From Aquarana catesbeiana (Eukaryota > Chordata > Amphibia > Anura > Ranidae): a stretch of 64,000 bases of DNA. Each line of letters starts with the position of its first letter. Within the stretch, counting starts at the first letter, position 1. The stretch lies in the NCBI RefSeq assembly GCF_042186555.1, contig NC_133325.1, positions 672,627,640-672,691,639 of the forward strand, written 5' to 3'. Shown here piece after piece: positions 1 through 11,448 of the stretch. Under the pieces are notes generated by a model. It made no database searches. It worked only from the letters and a program-made list of their open reading frames with translations, and was not told where the DNA came from. The translations under genes and the position numbers were made by a program.

Positions 1-38
1 TAGCAGTCTCTAAATATTACACAGAATAGGTTTCATTT

Positions 39-303
39 AGCCTGGGTTCACACTGCTGTGACTTGCCATGTGACTTGCAACACATAAAGTCGCATGACAA
101 CACATTTATTTCAATGACAGTCATTCCAATCAATGCAACTCAAGTCACAATGACTTTTAAAAAGGTTCCTGCACTACTTTGATGTGATTTTGATGTGATT
201 TAGAGCATCATAGACTCTAATGTTGCATGAAAGTCGCAAGCAAGTCGCACTGCATAGTCACACTGGAAATCGCACGACGGACGTAGCAGTGTGAACCGAG
301 GCT
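39..303. mobile_element. Small non-autonomous DNA transposon (MITE)
   Basis: The two ends are inverted repeats: AGCCTGGGTTCACACTGCT at 39-57 and AGCAGTGTGAACCGAGGCT at 285-303, about 18 of 19 positions complementary. The roughly 265-bp interior is non-coding and rich in scattered GACTTGC/CAAGTCGC motifs. I see no clear target-site duplication, so superfamily assignment (hAT or PIF/Harbinger) is open. Confidence 0.6.
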
Positions 304-714
304 CAAACGCACCAGATCTTTTGAGTATATACATAAACTGTGTCTACCATGATTTTGCAATAATGTAATCTTTATTAGTGATTGAGACTTAGCAACCTAC
401 CAGCCCAAAAACTCCCAGGGAATGCTAAGATGTCAGTTTGGGCTTGTTGGCAATTGGTTGATGTGATCATGCTAACATATACTACATATGTCAGATATGG
501 CATTACCTAGTGTTACAGTTACCAATGGAGGAATACCAACCTAACAAGAAAAGATAGTTGCTCAAATCTTAGCATTTGCATTTCTGGAGGTGATAAAGGA
601 GAAGGACCACATGTAGCATACATTCTCTGTCAACCATGTGTACACTGATATACAAACACAAGGCTCATGAAGTAAAATAAAAGAGGAGCATCCCTAATTC
701 AGCCTTTTTGGGCT
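304..714. other. No gene seen; AT-rich spacer
   Basis: No reading frame, terminal repeat or RNA gene is recognised here. The segment separates the first MITE from a LINE fragment. Confidence 0.5.
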
Positions 715-1140
715 ATGGTGTGCAAACATGTATTGGATGGTCTTGATATAGACCTTCCCAACTCCCCGAAATGCCTTCTCCTCCCTGTTCCCCGTATACC
801 TCTTTTTTGCTATAAACGCAGTGCTCTCCCTCACCTTCTCAGTGCTGCTAAGCGCCTCATACCGATTCATAGGAAAAGCTCACGGGTCCCAAGCGAAATG
901 GAGTGGATGGAGATGGTGAGGGAGATAATGGAAGCGGAGGAATGGCTTTCCACCTGTAAAGACAAGCGAGAAAGGTTTGATTCCATATGGGCGGGTTGGA
1001 GGGAGCATACATCTGGATCAACCTCAACTTCTTCCAGCCTAGACATTGCTTTGCTAGCATTGGCAGACCCCACATTTAAACAACTAGCCTTGGCGGACTG
1101 TAACCCATCTAATTGGGTAGCACATTTAAGTAGCTGTTAA
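715..1140 (+). pseudogene. LINE (L1/Tx1-like) ORF2 C-terminal fragment
   Basis: An open frame of 141 codons resembles the extreme C-terminal tail of L1/Tx1-type ORF2 proteins. It shows the LLSAAKRLIP segment followed by W-rich helical text (EWMEMV, EAEEWLSTCKDK, IWAGW). In this family the region follows the reverse transcriptase and zinc-knuckle. No RT motif lies upstream, so this is a 3' remnant that cannot retrotranspose. The assignment rests on remembered family patterns and on likeness to the LINE at 24632-25964. The exact 5' boundary is not visible, and the ATG at 715 is only the first in-frame methionine. Confidence 0.55.
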
Positions 1141-1310
1141 CCAGGTGTGGACACTGGGACTACATTCTTGAAGTGTGAACGGGAGCCTAGTCACAGAGAT
1201 TAATTTTCTGTGAGCTTTATGCACATTTTAAAAAGAGGGGCATACCGTAATCTCACATACCGCATAACAATGGAAAGCAACAACAAGGGGACTTTTGTAA
1301 CAATAGGAAA

Positions 1311-1672
1311 TACACCAATCAGCCATACCATTATGACCACTGACAGGTAAAGTGAATAACATTAATTATCTTGTTACAATGGCACCTGAAAAAGGGTGGA
1401 ATTTATTAGGCAGCAAGTGAACATGTTATCAATAAAGTTGAAATGTATTGAAAGCAGAAATGATGGGCAAGTGTAAGAATTTGAGCGACTTTGACCATGG
1501 CTAAATTGCAATGAGTAGACAACTGGGTCAGAGCAACTCCAAAACTGCAGCTTTTGTGGGATGTTCTCAGTTCTCAGTCTGCAGTGGTCAGGACCTACCA
1601 GAAGTGGTCATGGAAGGAAAACCAGTGAACCAGTGACAGGGTCATGGGCGGCCAAGGCTCATTGATGCACGT
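1311..1672 (+). mobile_element. Tc1-like transposon, 5' fragment
   Basis: The segment starts with a terminal motif like ACACCAATCAGCCATACC and reaches a transposase start at ATG 1463 (MGKCKNLSDFDHG...). It continues through the N-terminal helix-turn-helix region to a GHGRP-like segment near 1640-1665. The frame has an early stop, just after DFDHG, and a frameshift before the second half. The copy ends abruptly at a run of 12 G (1673-1684), so the catalytic domain is absent. I recognise this Tc1 lineage as one also common in teleost and lamprey genomes (from memory). Confidence 0.6.
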
Positions 1673-1684
1673 GGGGGGGGGGGG
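1673..1684 (+). repeat. Homopolymer G tract
   Basis: Twelve consecutive G residues mark the truncation point of the Tc1 fragment. They may be a breakpoint or an assembly-sensitive site. Confidence 0.8.
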
Positions 1685-1689
1685 TAGGG

Positions 1690-2720
1690 TTGGGTTCTGT
1701 TGCGTTTACCTCTGGACGACACACGCACCAACACTGGAGTGCGTTTTCAATGCTTTAATAAACACTTGACTTAGGAAATAGCAGGAAAGAGGCAACAAGG
1801 ATACTGCAGAAGAAACCCAAACATCTTCTTGTAGAGTTATTTTGACAAATGTCCTGGTAGAATTCAGATATTGTATGGAATGCGCTCCCCTCGTGGGACA
1901 CACTCCTTGCTCGCCTGGATAGGCCTCTCTCACTAGCCTAGCAGCCAGTACGCAGCACGAATCAAAGTCTCTGCCACAGACTTGCTTAAGAACAAACCCG
2001 TACGATCCTCTGCCACAGGATGTATCAGATTTTCTGTAATGAATGTCAGTCACAGTGCCTGAACCTTTAAGCCAAAATAGTTACTTTCGGATACGTCCTC
2101 CAACTGAGTCACCAGGCGCCTCTCTAGACCAGCACGCTGCGTGATCCCTCCAAGACGGGTCCTCCCCTGGGATCTCCTCAGTTGTCCAGCTTCGTCACAC
2201 AGGACTGACAGCTCAGGACCATTCCTGGGCCGCAGTGGTAGGCCCCAGACAAGCCTCTGGACCCACCCCTGCGCCGCAGTATCGTGGGCCTCCGGAACGG
2301 AGGACCACAAGGTAGCTACTTAATGCATACCTGTCGGCTAGGAAGGCCAGCAGGTAGCTGTAAAACGAACCCCAAAATATGGCATCTGTCCCATAAATAC
2401 CCTCGCCCAGAATGCAACTCGGAGGACCACCTCCACCGAGTTGTCTCCGGGACAGAAGAACATCCATACGCTTCAACATGTTGCCTTTCCAACACTAACC
2501 AGTGATAACAGCGACACCCACCGGTCAGCACAGAAACATACACAACCTTCCTAACGAACAAGTTACTAAATTTACCTAACATGCGGTAGATTGCAAATCT
2601 ACCAGCGCTATATATATCAATATAGAGTTTTTTTTTTTCTTTTAGCCATGTACATATAAAATAATGTATATGAATATTTTCATACTGACAAATACAGAGC
2701 TCTAGGCTCATTTTCCCATA
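1690..2720 (-). other. Unclassified GC-richer repeat, possibly an LTR
   Basis: This block has higher GC and more CpG than its flanks, and several short overlapping open frames with no recognisable domain. On the minus strand it contains a TATA-like GGTATTTATGGG (about 2394-2405) and, some 640 nt further on, an ATTAAA-like poly(A) signal near 1753. That order would suit a solo LTR read on the minus strand. No paired LTR, primer site or target duplication is visible, so this is only a suggestion. A short TA-rich run lies near 2600-2626. Confidence 0.25.
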
Positions 2721-3120
2721 TTTACCTGTCTATTATTAGTTGTTCTGTTGCAAATAGCCTTTTGTTTGAAAGCTGAGTCCTCAAACTTGGATTTACACAG
2801 CTGAATAAGTTCAGAGGGACCCATCTGGAGATTCAGAGGGAGAAAGTCTCAAGGCAAATAGCTTCTGCTGTGCTTTCTCTTTAGTTAATCCACAACACCC
2901 TCTGAAACCTGTGTCATGTCTGCATACAGTATCAATTTTTTTAAGCAAAAACATATAAAAAGAAATGAACGTTTTGTTTAATGTTTAAAACCATTACATT
3001 TTCCCTTTAATAGACATTACTACACATTATTCCTGCAAGAAGATAATGGTGGAAAGCCCCCACAGTCAGGTCACAGACAAAGTTGAGTCTGAAAGGCCAG
3101 CTGTGAGGAATAACTAATGC
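2721..3120. other. No gene seen
   Basis: No coding, RNA or repeat structure is recognised. The segment ends at the TTAA target site of the next MITE. Confidence 0.4.
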
Positions 3121-3124
3121 TTAA

Positions 3125-4022
3125 AGTGGTTCTAAAAGCAGAAGGTTTTTTTTATCTTAAAGTGGAGTTCCACCCAAAAAAAAAAAAAAAATGAATTAAT
3201 GTGCATAAAATTAATTAAAAAAAAACATTTGGAGATTTTTTTTTTTTTTACTCACCTCTTAAAGCCTGTTGCTAGGGGGTCCCTCGTAATCTGCCTCCTT
3301 ACTCACCTCAGCTCCTTACGTCACTTCCCCCTGCGCCGAAAGGGAGATTAGCTCTGCCCCCTCCCTCTAGGCAATCATCTGGAACATGTCACAGGTCCCA
3401 GATGATTGCGCAGCCGGTCACGACGCGCGGCTCGCGCATCCGCAGTAAGTGCCCGGCTGTGAAGCCACAGCCGGGCGCCCACAGTTACAAAGCCGGCGTC
3501 GCCGAACGGAGGGGGAGACGAGTGGGGCTTCGAACCCCCGCATCGCTGGACCCTGAGACAGGTAAGTGTCCGATTATATTAACAGTCAGCACCTGCAGTA
3601 TTTGTAGATGCTGACTTTTACATTTTTTTTTAAGCGGAACTCCGCTTTAATGCATTTCATGCATTAGGATAAAAAAAAACCTTCTGTGTGCAGCAGCCCC
3701 CTAATACTTACCTGAGCCCCATCTCGATCCAGCGATGTAGTAGCGTGGTGCCATTGGCTCCTGCTGCTGTCAATCCAATTCAGTAAGCCAATGGGGGGCT
3801 GAGCCACAGCTCCGTGTCTGAATAGTCACACAGAGCAGTGGCTCGCCTCAGGTACCCCCATAGCAAGCTGCTTGCCATAGGGGCACTCGGCAGGAGAGAG
3901 GGGCCAGGAGTGCCGACGAGGAGAAGAGGAGGACCAGGGTTGCTCTGTGCAAAACCACTGAGCAGGTAAGTATGACATGTTTGTTATTTTTAAAAGAAAA
4001 CAAACGAGACTTTAGTATCACT
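3125..4022. mobile_element. TTAA-flanked MITE (Kolobok-like), outer copy
   Basis: The element begins after TTAA (3121-3124) with AGTGGTTCTAAAAG and ends with the near-complement CTTTAGTATCACT at 4022, followed by TTAT, a decayed TTAA. A TTAA duplication with AGTGG-type inverted ends is typical of Kolobok or piggyBac-related MITEs. It is split by a second TTAA MITE at 3161-3646. Its interior has no coding capacity. Confidence 0.65.
3161..3646. mobile_element. TTAA-flanked MITE, nested inner copy
   Basis: It is flanked by TTAA at 3157-3160 and 3647-3650. Its ends are AGTGGAGTTCCACCC and the complement of AAGCGGAACTCCGCT. It sits inside the outer MITE, whose short palindromic GCATTTCATGCATT segment resumes at 3651. 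A GC-rich core (about 3300-3560) has no convincing gene; a 70-codon frame at 3402-3614 shows no family signature. Confidence 0.75.
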
Positions 4023-5340
4023 TTATTTTACCATTTTGACTGGATTGTATCTTTAAAAAAAAAAATCCCTCTTCTAGTTTTTGTTAGGTGTTTGTCGGAT
4101 GTTGAATATGCATAGCAAGTGCTTTTGTCAGTTTTGTGTACTAGTGCTAATACTTAGGCTGGCCATATATGGATAGAATTTTGAATGAGAAAGTCTTAAG
4201 AAAAAAATATATAAAAATTGTATGAAAATACTCAGAACATTCGTATGTCGTTCTAAAGATTTTGTTTGCTTTTAACATTTGATTTTGGAATAAATGGACT
4301 TTACCGAACATAAACCAAATACACTCTTAGATATGCATTTGTTTGTTCAAGAAAAAATTTCACCCTGCTCCTTTTTCCTCATCAATGCAGTAAAAAACGA
4401 ATGTCTATTTGACACACTAATGATTAGAAAACTGAACAAACTTTCTTTCCCCAACAATTTTTCATTTGACGTTCTACTCAATCTATTGCTAGCTTTAAAG
4501 TACAGCAAAATTCAAACCATTTTTTTTATTTTGGATAGAGTAGGGAAGTGTTAAAACCATATTTTTGTATCTGTGGATCTGTAGGAGCCCACATATGACT
4601 AATACTTTATCATATAAATTCTACCAAGTTTGGTGCTTCAACAATACTTTTACTTATAATGCAATTTCAACCAATCTACTGCGTGACACTATCTACCTGT
4701 TATCTTCTGTAGCATAAAGAAATGAATGTTTCTTATAGGAGTGCTTCAAAGGAGAGCCGTATATAATAAAGCCGCAAAAATTTAAATCGTGCCTCATCAA
4801 TCCATTTTCTAGAGTTTAGATTTGCAAAACTAAGTCAGTATTGATAATCCAACATAACTTCAGAGTGTGCTTGTCTGCCCTGTAAAATTCCCCTTGAAGA
4901 ATACTCATAGCAACTAGAACAGTGCAGGATTCCACCAATAATCCTTGTAAACTATCATTGATAGAAACAAATCGGATGTAGTGACTCTCACAAAACAGTA
5001 ATCCAAACATATAAATCTCATATATCAAATATGTTTGAAATCCAATCTTCTAATCAGCAAATGTATCATTATGTTTTGTTTGGACAAAACTTTTTTAACC
5101 TTTTTAACACAGAAGTGGAATTATTTTCATCTCTCAGGGAAATGATTTAAGCTCTTAGGGAAAATATTAACTACAGTTCAAGATAGATTAGCATGATCAT
5201 CAAGTTGTAGCTGTAATAATAAAATAAAAATATGTGGTTACCTAGCATAACACAGAGAACAAATTATTTTTTTAATACTGTCCTGCAATAATCTTTAGCA
5301 ATAATCATAAAATAAAAAATAGGCAGAAGAGTAGACAGTA
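4023..5340. other. AT-rich stretch with no recognised gene
   Basis: About 1.3 kb, strongly A+T rich. The longest frames (86 codons at 4294-4554, 70 codons at 4816-5028) have no recognisable domain and composition typical of chance ORFs. A possible element end (GGCTGGCCATATATGG near 4159) lacks a visible partner. Confidence 0.4.
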
Positions 5341-5455
5341 ACAATTGTAGTGCCCCATTATGTTGTTCAGTGGAAAAATGCCCCCTTACATTGATGTCAG
5401 TGTAATTGACCTTTACATTTGTGGTCAGTGAAGAAATGCCCCCTTACATGGGCTG
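5341..5455 (+). repeat. Minisatellite flanking a Tc1 insertion (left part)
   Basis: Imperfect copies of a roughly 30-bp unit containing GGTCAGTG(G)AAGAAATGCCCCCTTACAT occur here. One or two further units resume at 6890-6945 on the far side of the Tc1 element, so the transposon jumped into a tandem array. Confidence 0.6.
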
Positions 5456-5457
5456 TA

Positions 5458-6884
5458 CAGTGCATTGAAAAAGTATTCATACACCTTGAAATTTTAAACA
5501 TTTTGTCATGTTACAACAAAAAAACCCGTAAAACTTACATTTTGGTCCTAAGATAATGTACTAGGTCGGTGCGCCCTTTGTGTCTTTTGTGTGCAAGTCT
5601 TTTTGGGCATGTGAAATTTTTGCCCATTCTTCTTTGCAAAATAGCTCAAGCTCTGTCAGATTGGATAAAGAGCATCTGTGAACAGCAATTTTCAAGTCTT
5701 GCCACAGATTCCCAATTGGATTGAGGTCTGAACTTTGACTGGGCCATTCTAACACATGAATAAGCTTTGATCTAAACCATTCCATTGTAGCTCTGACTGT
5801 ATGTTTAGGGTCATTATCCTGCTGGAAGGTGAACCTCCACCCCAGTCTCAAATCTTTTGCAGGCTCTTACAGGTTTTCTTCTAAGATTGCCCTGTATTTG
5901 GCTCCATCCATCTTCCCATAAACTCTGACTAGCTTCCCTGTCCCTGCTGAAGAAAAGCATCCCCACAACATGATGCTGCCCCCACCATGTTTCTCACGGT
6001 GGGGATGGTGTGTTCAGGACAATGTCCAGTGTTAGTTTTCCACGACACAGAGTTTTGCTTTTAGGCCAAAAGGTTCAATTTGGTCTCATCTGAGTAGAGC
6101 ACCCTCTACCACATGTTTACTGTGTCCCCCACATGGCTTCTCACAAACTGAAATCGGGACTTCTTCCAACAATGGCTTTCTTCTTCCTACACTTCCATAA
6201 AGGCCAAATTTGTGGAGTGCATGACTAACCTGAGCTGTGGATCTTTGCAGCTCCTCCAGAGTTACCATGGGCCTCTCAGCTGCTTCTCTGATAAATGCTG
6301 TCCTTGCCTGGCGTGTTAGTTAAGGTGGACAGCCATGTCTTGGTAGGTTTGCAGTTGTGCCATACCCTTTCTATTTTCGGATGATGGATTGAACAGTGCT
6401 CTGCGAGATGTTCAAAGCTTGGGATATGTTTTTATAACTTAACCCTGCTTTAAACTTTTCCACAACTTTATCCCTGACCTGTCTGGTGTGTTCCTTGGCC
6501 TTCATGATGCTGTTTGTTCACTAAGGTTCTCTAACAAACATCTGAGGGCTTCACAGAACAGCTGTATTTATACTGAGATTAAATTATACACAGGTGGACT
6601 CTAATTACTAATTAGGTGACTTCTGAGGGCAATTAGTTCCAATAGATTCTAGTTAGGGGTATCAGAGTAAAGGGGGCTGAATACAATTGCATGCAACACT
6701 TTTCATATATTTATTTGTAAAAAATTTTAAAAACCATTTATAATTTTCCTTCCACTTCACAATTATGTGCCACTTTGTGTTGGTCTATCACATAAAATCC
6801 CAATAACATTCATTTACATTTTGGTTGAGACATGACAAAATGTGAAAAATTACAAGTGGATATGAATACTTTTTCAAGGCACTG
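5458..6884 (-). mobile_element. Near-complete Tc1/mariner transposon
   Basis: The ends are CAGTGCATTGAAAAAGTATTC (5458 onward) and, inverted, the complement of GAATACTTTTTCAAGGCACTG ending at 6884. Both sides carry the TA target duplication (5456-5457, 6885-6886). The length of 1427 bp is slightly short for a Tc1 element. A second terminal motif, ACATTTTGTCATGTTACAAC at 5499-5518, is mirrored near the right end. The transposase gene is on the minus strand and broken. Confidence 0.85.
5561..6505 (-). pseudogene. Tc1-type transposase pseudogene
   Basis: The minus-strand start is ATG at 6505, with an opening (MKAKEHTRQ) close to that of the related copy at 40364. The piece at 6268-6086 keeps a segment of the second DNA-binding helix-turn-helix region (HALHKFGLYGSVGRRKPLL). 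The piece at 5851-5561 carries the end of the DDE catalytic fold (FQQDNDPKHT, then WPSQSSDLNPIGNLW) and ends at a TAG at 5561. Between them the frame is lost to frameshifts and small deletions. The enzyme would cut and paste the element at TA sites; this copy cannot make it. Confidence 0.8.
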
Positions 6885-6889
6885 TACGT

Positions 6890-6945
6890 GGAAAAGTAAC
6901 TTCTTACATTGGTGGTCAGTGGAAGAAGGACCCCCTTACAGTGTT
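6890..6945 (+). repeat. Minisatellite, right part
   Basis: It continues the 30-bp-unit array interrupted by the Tc1 element (TGGTGGTCAGTGGAAGAAGG, then CCCCCTTACA). Confidence 0.5.
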
Positions 6946-7284
6946 GATGACTGAGAAGACTGCCTACCTTACCAACAGCTATAAAGATCATTGGTGTCAT
7001 TGCTTACTAAGAGACAGAAATCAGCCACTGCTCATGGAAACCCAGGTAACCTCTGAAGAAACCCTAGGGGTTCAATATTTTGCATCTATCCCTCATTACC
7101 ATTTCTTTTTTACTGTCAAATTGGTTTGGGATGCTTGCATTTACCCCTGTGAACTTATTATACTTTGCCCATGTGGAGCTATAAATTTATTTGTGATCTG
7201 CTCATGGATCCCCTTCTGAAGGTAGTCCCTCTGTGTGAAAAGACCCTTAAGCCTCATACACACAATCAGATTTTCCTTCTATCC
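6946..7284. other. No gene seen
   Basis: The 92-codon frame at 6941-7219 shows no domain. Near 7253-7272 there is a partial GCCTCATACACACAATCAGA end resembling the MITE terminus at 27679, without its partner. Confidence 0.35.
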
Positions 7285-7880
7285 TGACAAATGCTCCAGT
7301 CTCTGCTGCAGAGAAACACCCCTATAACAGGATATTACCACCTCCATGCTTTACTGTAGGAATGGTGTTTTTTGGATGGTGAGCTGTATTGGAGTTCCGC
7401 TAGACATATCATTTAGCGTTGAGGCAAAATAATTCAATTTTAGTCTCATCTGACCATAACACCTTTTTCCATGTGGCCTCAGAATTCTCAAGGTGCATTT
7501 TGGCAAAGCTCAGTCGTGACTGCATGAGGCCTTTCGTAAAGAGTGTTTTTATTCTTGCAACCCTTCCATACAAGCCACATTTGTGGAGAATTTGCAATAT
7601 TGTTGTCACATGCACACAATGACCACTCTTTGTCATAAATTCCTGCAACTGCTTCAGAGTTGCTGTAGGCCTCTTTGTAGCCTCTCTGATCAATCTCCTC
7701 CTGGTTCTTTCATCCAGTTTGGAGCAATGTCCTGATCCAGGGAGGGTCTGTGTTAATAATAGACTTCACTGTGCTTCTAGGCACTGATAAAACCTTTGAA
7801 ATTTTTTTGTACCCATCCCCTGATTTGTGTCTGCCACAACTTTATCCCCAAGATCTTTTGACCGTGCCTTGCCACCCATA
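7285..7880 (-). pseudogene. Tc1-type transposase fragment, second lineage
   Basis: The minus-strand frame at 7693-7409 (94 codons) reads through a helix-turn-helix and linker (HKCGLYGRVARIKTL) into the first part of the catalytic domain (WKKVLWSDETKIELF, containing the first DDE aspartate). Upstream minus-strand text to about 7880 (MGGKARSK-like) looks like the N-terminus of the same gene. The C-terminal catalytic residues are missing. The text is distinct enough from the copies at 5458 and 40002 to be a separate Tc1 family. Confidence 0.7.
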
Positions 7881-8820
7881 GTTGATTAAACAAAGAAAAA
7901 AATCCACGCGCTGAAGGCCAGTATATGTATAAAGAGTGAGCTGCCTGCACAATACTTAGGCAAAGTACCACTAGCATAGAAAAGAATGGGGTGCGGCGCT
8001 CACAAACAGCAGGTAGGAAAAGTGTATCCAAAACACTAAACAGGCCCAGATGGGTCAAACTGATACGAGAGAGCACCAATTTATTGATGTATGGTCCCTC
8101 AAAGCAGTAAAGGTTGACCCACAGCATGACAGCTGATAAAGACCAAGAATCCTTTGTCTCTGAGGACTAATGTTATTAAAGTGCTAGTGGAAACAAAATT
8201 AAACAAATTAAGTAGAATTCATATACATGCAAACTAAAGTGACCTTGCCTAAAGAATAATAGTGAAATTCATAAATATGAGTCTAAATGAAAATTCATAT
8301 ACCTCCAAATATTATGCACCAATCAATATTACAAAAGAGGTGACAATGCCTAGACAATAATAATAAAATTCATAATTATGAGTGTTAATAAAAATTCATA
8401 TATCTCCACATGTAATAAACTAAAACATTTCACACGAAAAAAAATGATAATTGTACAAGGGTTGGTGCATGCATGAGTTCTTTATGTGAACCAGTATAGA
8501 AATGATGAATATAAATTGAATAAGTCCAGTGGAAAAAAACATCCTTGGTTTGTTAAATGAAAAGAAATCCTGCTCCCAAAGAAAAGAAGTGGAAGATCAC
8601 GCCACCCAGTGAGGTATAGATGGGGGCTTACCAGAACTAAGGAATCAAGGGCATGTATTGAAACCAGCTCTAGCGAGTCTCCTGGAAGATCAGCTGTGTA
8701 TTGAGAGGCTCCACTGACCGGAGAGAATATTTTTCCCGAAAAGACAACAGTCTCCCACCGTATCTGTGCCCGATCTCACATTGGGTTTAAAAAATATAAA
8801 AAAGGCCAGCCATAGTGAAG
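7881..8820. other. AT-rich unclassified repeat inserted beside the Tc1 fragment
   Basis: The start of this block (ATCCACGCGCTGAAGGCC; GGTGCGGCGCTCACAAACAG at 7987-8006) resembles the outer ends of fold-back elements elsewhere in the window (compare CCGGCGCTCCGC at 46401). It has two diverged copies of an ATTCATATA...TCCA segment near 8216-8310 and 8370-8412. I find no coding region, ribozyme motif or target duplication. Confidence 0.3.
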
Positions 8821-9390
8821 ACTGCTTCAAACAAGTATTTATTGATAGCAAATTCACTTACATGAGTTAATGGTGTATCAGCACAATGCTGATACTTGAT
8901 TTTTTGCTTCAGTTGCACTATCAGGAAAGCTCTTTTTACACTGAGCTAATCAAAATAATCACAACTGATCACAGTTGAAAGTCAAATCGTTTTGTGTGCC
9001 AGAGAAGGTGATTAGCTACACCTGATTGAGTTTACAAGTCATTTTAAGGAGGGGATGATCCTTTTTACAACTCAGTAATTCTGTTTTTAATTTTTTATAA
9101 AAAAATTCTGACATGGTATTATTTCTTTCACTTGGATGTTGTAAGTTGCACTGAGAAAATATAGCTGGATAAAACAAAAACTGTGTCTGTCTTAATTTCA
9201 GGCTGTAGATCTATGCATTGCAGCAACATTCAGAGCAGTGTGTTGCAGTGTCGTTTATTTTGAATGTCTCTCTCCAATGCACTAATTCAATACAACCATG
9301 TTGCACTGCACCACAGCGCATAAAAATGCACATACCAAAAAAAGTGTGTGTTTGATTTTTGTTATGTTGTGGTGGTTTGGCAGTCCATTC
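8821..9390. other. Probable Tc1 untranslated remnant and spacer
   Basis: The segment at 9040-9210 (GATGATCCTTTTTACAACTC; ATAGCTGGATAAAACAAAAA) resembles the untranslated end of a Tc1 copy. No reading frame is recognised. Confidence 0.3.
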
Positions 9391-9726
9391 AAATTTAACA
9401 CACCTGCTCCCCATTCACACCTGAGACCTTGTAACACTAACGAGTCGCATGACACCAGGGAGGGAAAATGGCTAATTGGGCCCAATTTGGACATTTTCAC
9501 ATAGGGGTGTACTCACTGTTGTTGCCAGCAGTTTTGACATTAATGGCTGTGTGTTGAGTTATTATGAGGGGACAGCAAATTTACACTGTTATTCAAGCTG
9601 TACACTCACTACTTTACATTGTAGCAAAGTGTCATTTCTTCAGTGTTGTCACATGAAAAGATAATAAAAGATAATAAAATATTTACAAAAACGTGAGGGG
9701 TGTACTAACTTTTGTGAGATACTCTA
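9391..9726 (+). mobile_element. Tc1-like transposon, 3' end
   Basis: This non-coding 3' tail ends in GAGGGGTGTACTAACTTTTG and GAGATACT, the outer terminal repeat. The same motif is repeated internally (AGGGGTGTACTCACTG at 9503-9518), which is the paired direct-repeat arrangement of IR/DR Tc1 ends. The transposase part is absent. I recognise the sequence as a widespread fish/amphibian Tc1 tail (from memory). Confidence 0.65.
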
Positions 9727-11239
9727 ACTACTGAATGTAAGACTGCATTTTAATGAGACAATAACTGGATGTCTTTACATTTGTGTGTGTTCCGACAAAG
9801 AGCTGCAAGGTGTTCCATTTATTTTGGCACATTTTCCTATTATGAATGCAGACTGCAGCCATCATTTTATTCAATTGTTCATATCTGACTATGAGATAAA
9901 ATAAAGTATAAGTTGAAATAGCAAACAATCAGACTTCATCTTTTATTCTTATGGAAAAACAAAACAACAATCTGATTGGTTGCTCCAATCTTGTGCCATT
10001 TTTGTTTTTTTCCATTTTCATTGACCCCATAGCGAAAACACCAATTCTATAATATTTTCAATGAAATAGAAGGATAATTCCCGCAGGACAAATTTGCCAC
10101 TCCATAACTGAAGCACTGGCTTTTGGGTAAACCACTTACATCACAGCTTTTATTTTATTGTGAAGCACTGTATAAATGGAAAAGATAATTCACATTTTCC
10201 CTAGACACTTTCCTGTGCACTTTTCTTAATATTTTAATGTTTTCAACAAGACTGGCTTTATATAGATTCACTCCCTGGGACCTTTATATTACACTCATGA
10301 GAGGCAATAAATTAATCCTCAGATCATTTCCTGTCTCAGTATAGTCTGGATTTTAATTCTCTCATGATTCTATCTCTGCCCAGAGGACAATTACAAGGTG
10401 GTGGGTGGGGTTCTTGTTTAAAAGGTCCTCTTCTGTAAGTTGTATCCAATGCAAATTCAGCCCCATAGAGGTTGTATTGTGTTATACAAATGTGGTTCCA
10501 GTACTGGGGTCATAAAAGCAGAATGGCTGTCTGAAAATTTAAAAAAAGCTTCTTCTCTTGGTAGGAACTTTGTTTAGCACTACTTATGCCCCACAATCCT
10601 CCCACCCCTTACCATCAACCTCCTGGGATGCATCACATGTCTCAGGATGCTGTTAGACCAGTCCCACATCACTGCTATGTGCACTGGGGAGCCAGCTGTG
10701 AGACTTCAGGAATTCACAGCTGGCTCCCATATCCAAGATGGAGAAACCAAAGAGGAAGAAGACTCTGGACTCTACAAACTGGTGTCTACTTCTTAAAAGT
10801 CAGCAGCTAAGATATCTGTAGTTTTTGACTTTTAATTTCTTAAAAACCTACTAAAGTTCCTCTTTAACTTCTAGGTTAGAGGGTCTCAGAAGGACATGTC
10901 ACAGACCCCTTTGCTCAAAGCTTCTGTAAGAGGATTTATATGTTCTGCCTGCCCCCTTCCCCAGGCCAACTGATTTTTACCTCCTTTACCTGTATGACAA
11001 GCTTTAATATCCCACTAGATAAATCAGATCTCATAGCCATAGGATGGAGGTATAGAGGCCAAAAGAAATTAGACTCCATTTATTTCTTTTAAACCCATAT
11101 GCTCCTCTATATTTTAAAAATATTTTCAGGAAAAATTATGACATTAAACCTATATTGGGCAGAAAAAATAATATTGAGAAGAAAAGAGGAAACCATGGGG
11201 GTTTTCTTTATCTAAATCTTGTATATGGGGGCATATTTA
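9727..11239. other. No gene seen; TTAA-MITE remnants
   Basis: About 1.5 kb without a supported gene. A 74-codon frame (10586-10810) lies in a GC-richer block that resembles a ranid MITE interior, ending near GTTCCTCTTTAA (10857-10868). The left end of that element is not identifiable. An imperfect inverted repeat (GAGCCAGCTGTGAGAC, then GAATTCACAGCTGGCTCC) lies at 10688-10728. Confidence 0.35.
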
Positions 11240-11448
11240 ACACCGTTTTTATAACAAATTGCCCAAGCTACTTGATGGTCTTGATGGTCAATTCTCACCC
11301 TTTTTATGAAACCAAATTAGTGTAAATTCACCCAAGACTCATCCACAACATATTTGCTGAAATTTGACAACAGTTCTTCATTAGGATTTTTTTTAAATGT
11401 AATATTCAAACTGGGCCACACACAAAGATTCTGTCCGGGGAGCCTTTA
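11240..11448 (+). pseudogene. LINE ORF2 segment 1 (endonuclease-RT linker)
   Basis: The last codons before the chromovirus read WATHKDSVRGAF, matching the W-x-x-H-K-x-x-x-R-G motif of the L1-type linker between endonuclease and reverse transcriptase. Upstream text is weaker and contains stops. CTTTA at 11444-11448 is the chromovirus target duplication. Confidence 0.6.

Noticed and set aside
715..1140. Host protein-coding exon
   Set aside because: The 141-codon frame matches LINE C-terminal text and has no splice-site context.
1706..2711. Overlapping 86-131 codon frames on both strands
   Set aside because: No domain, several frames open at once in GC-richer DNA; better explained as a non-coding repeat.
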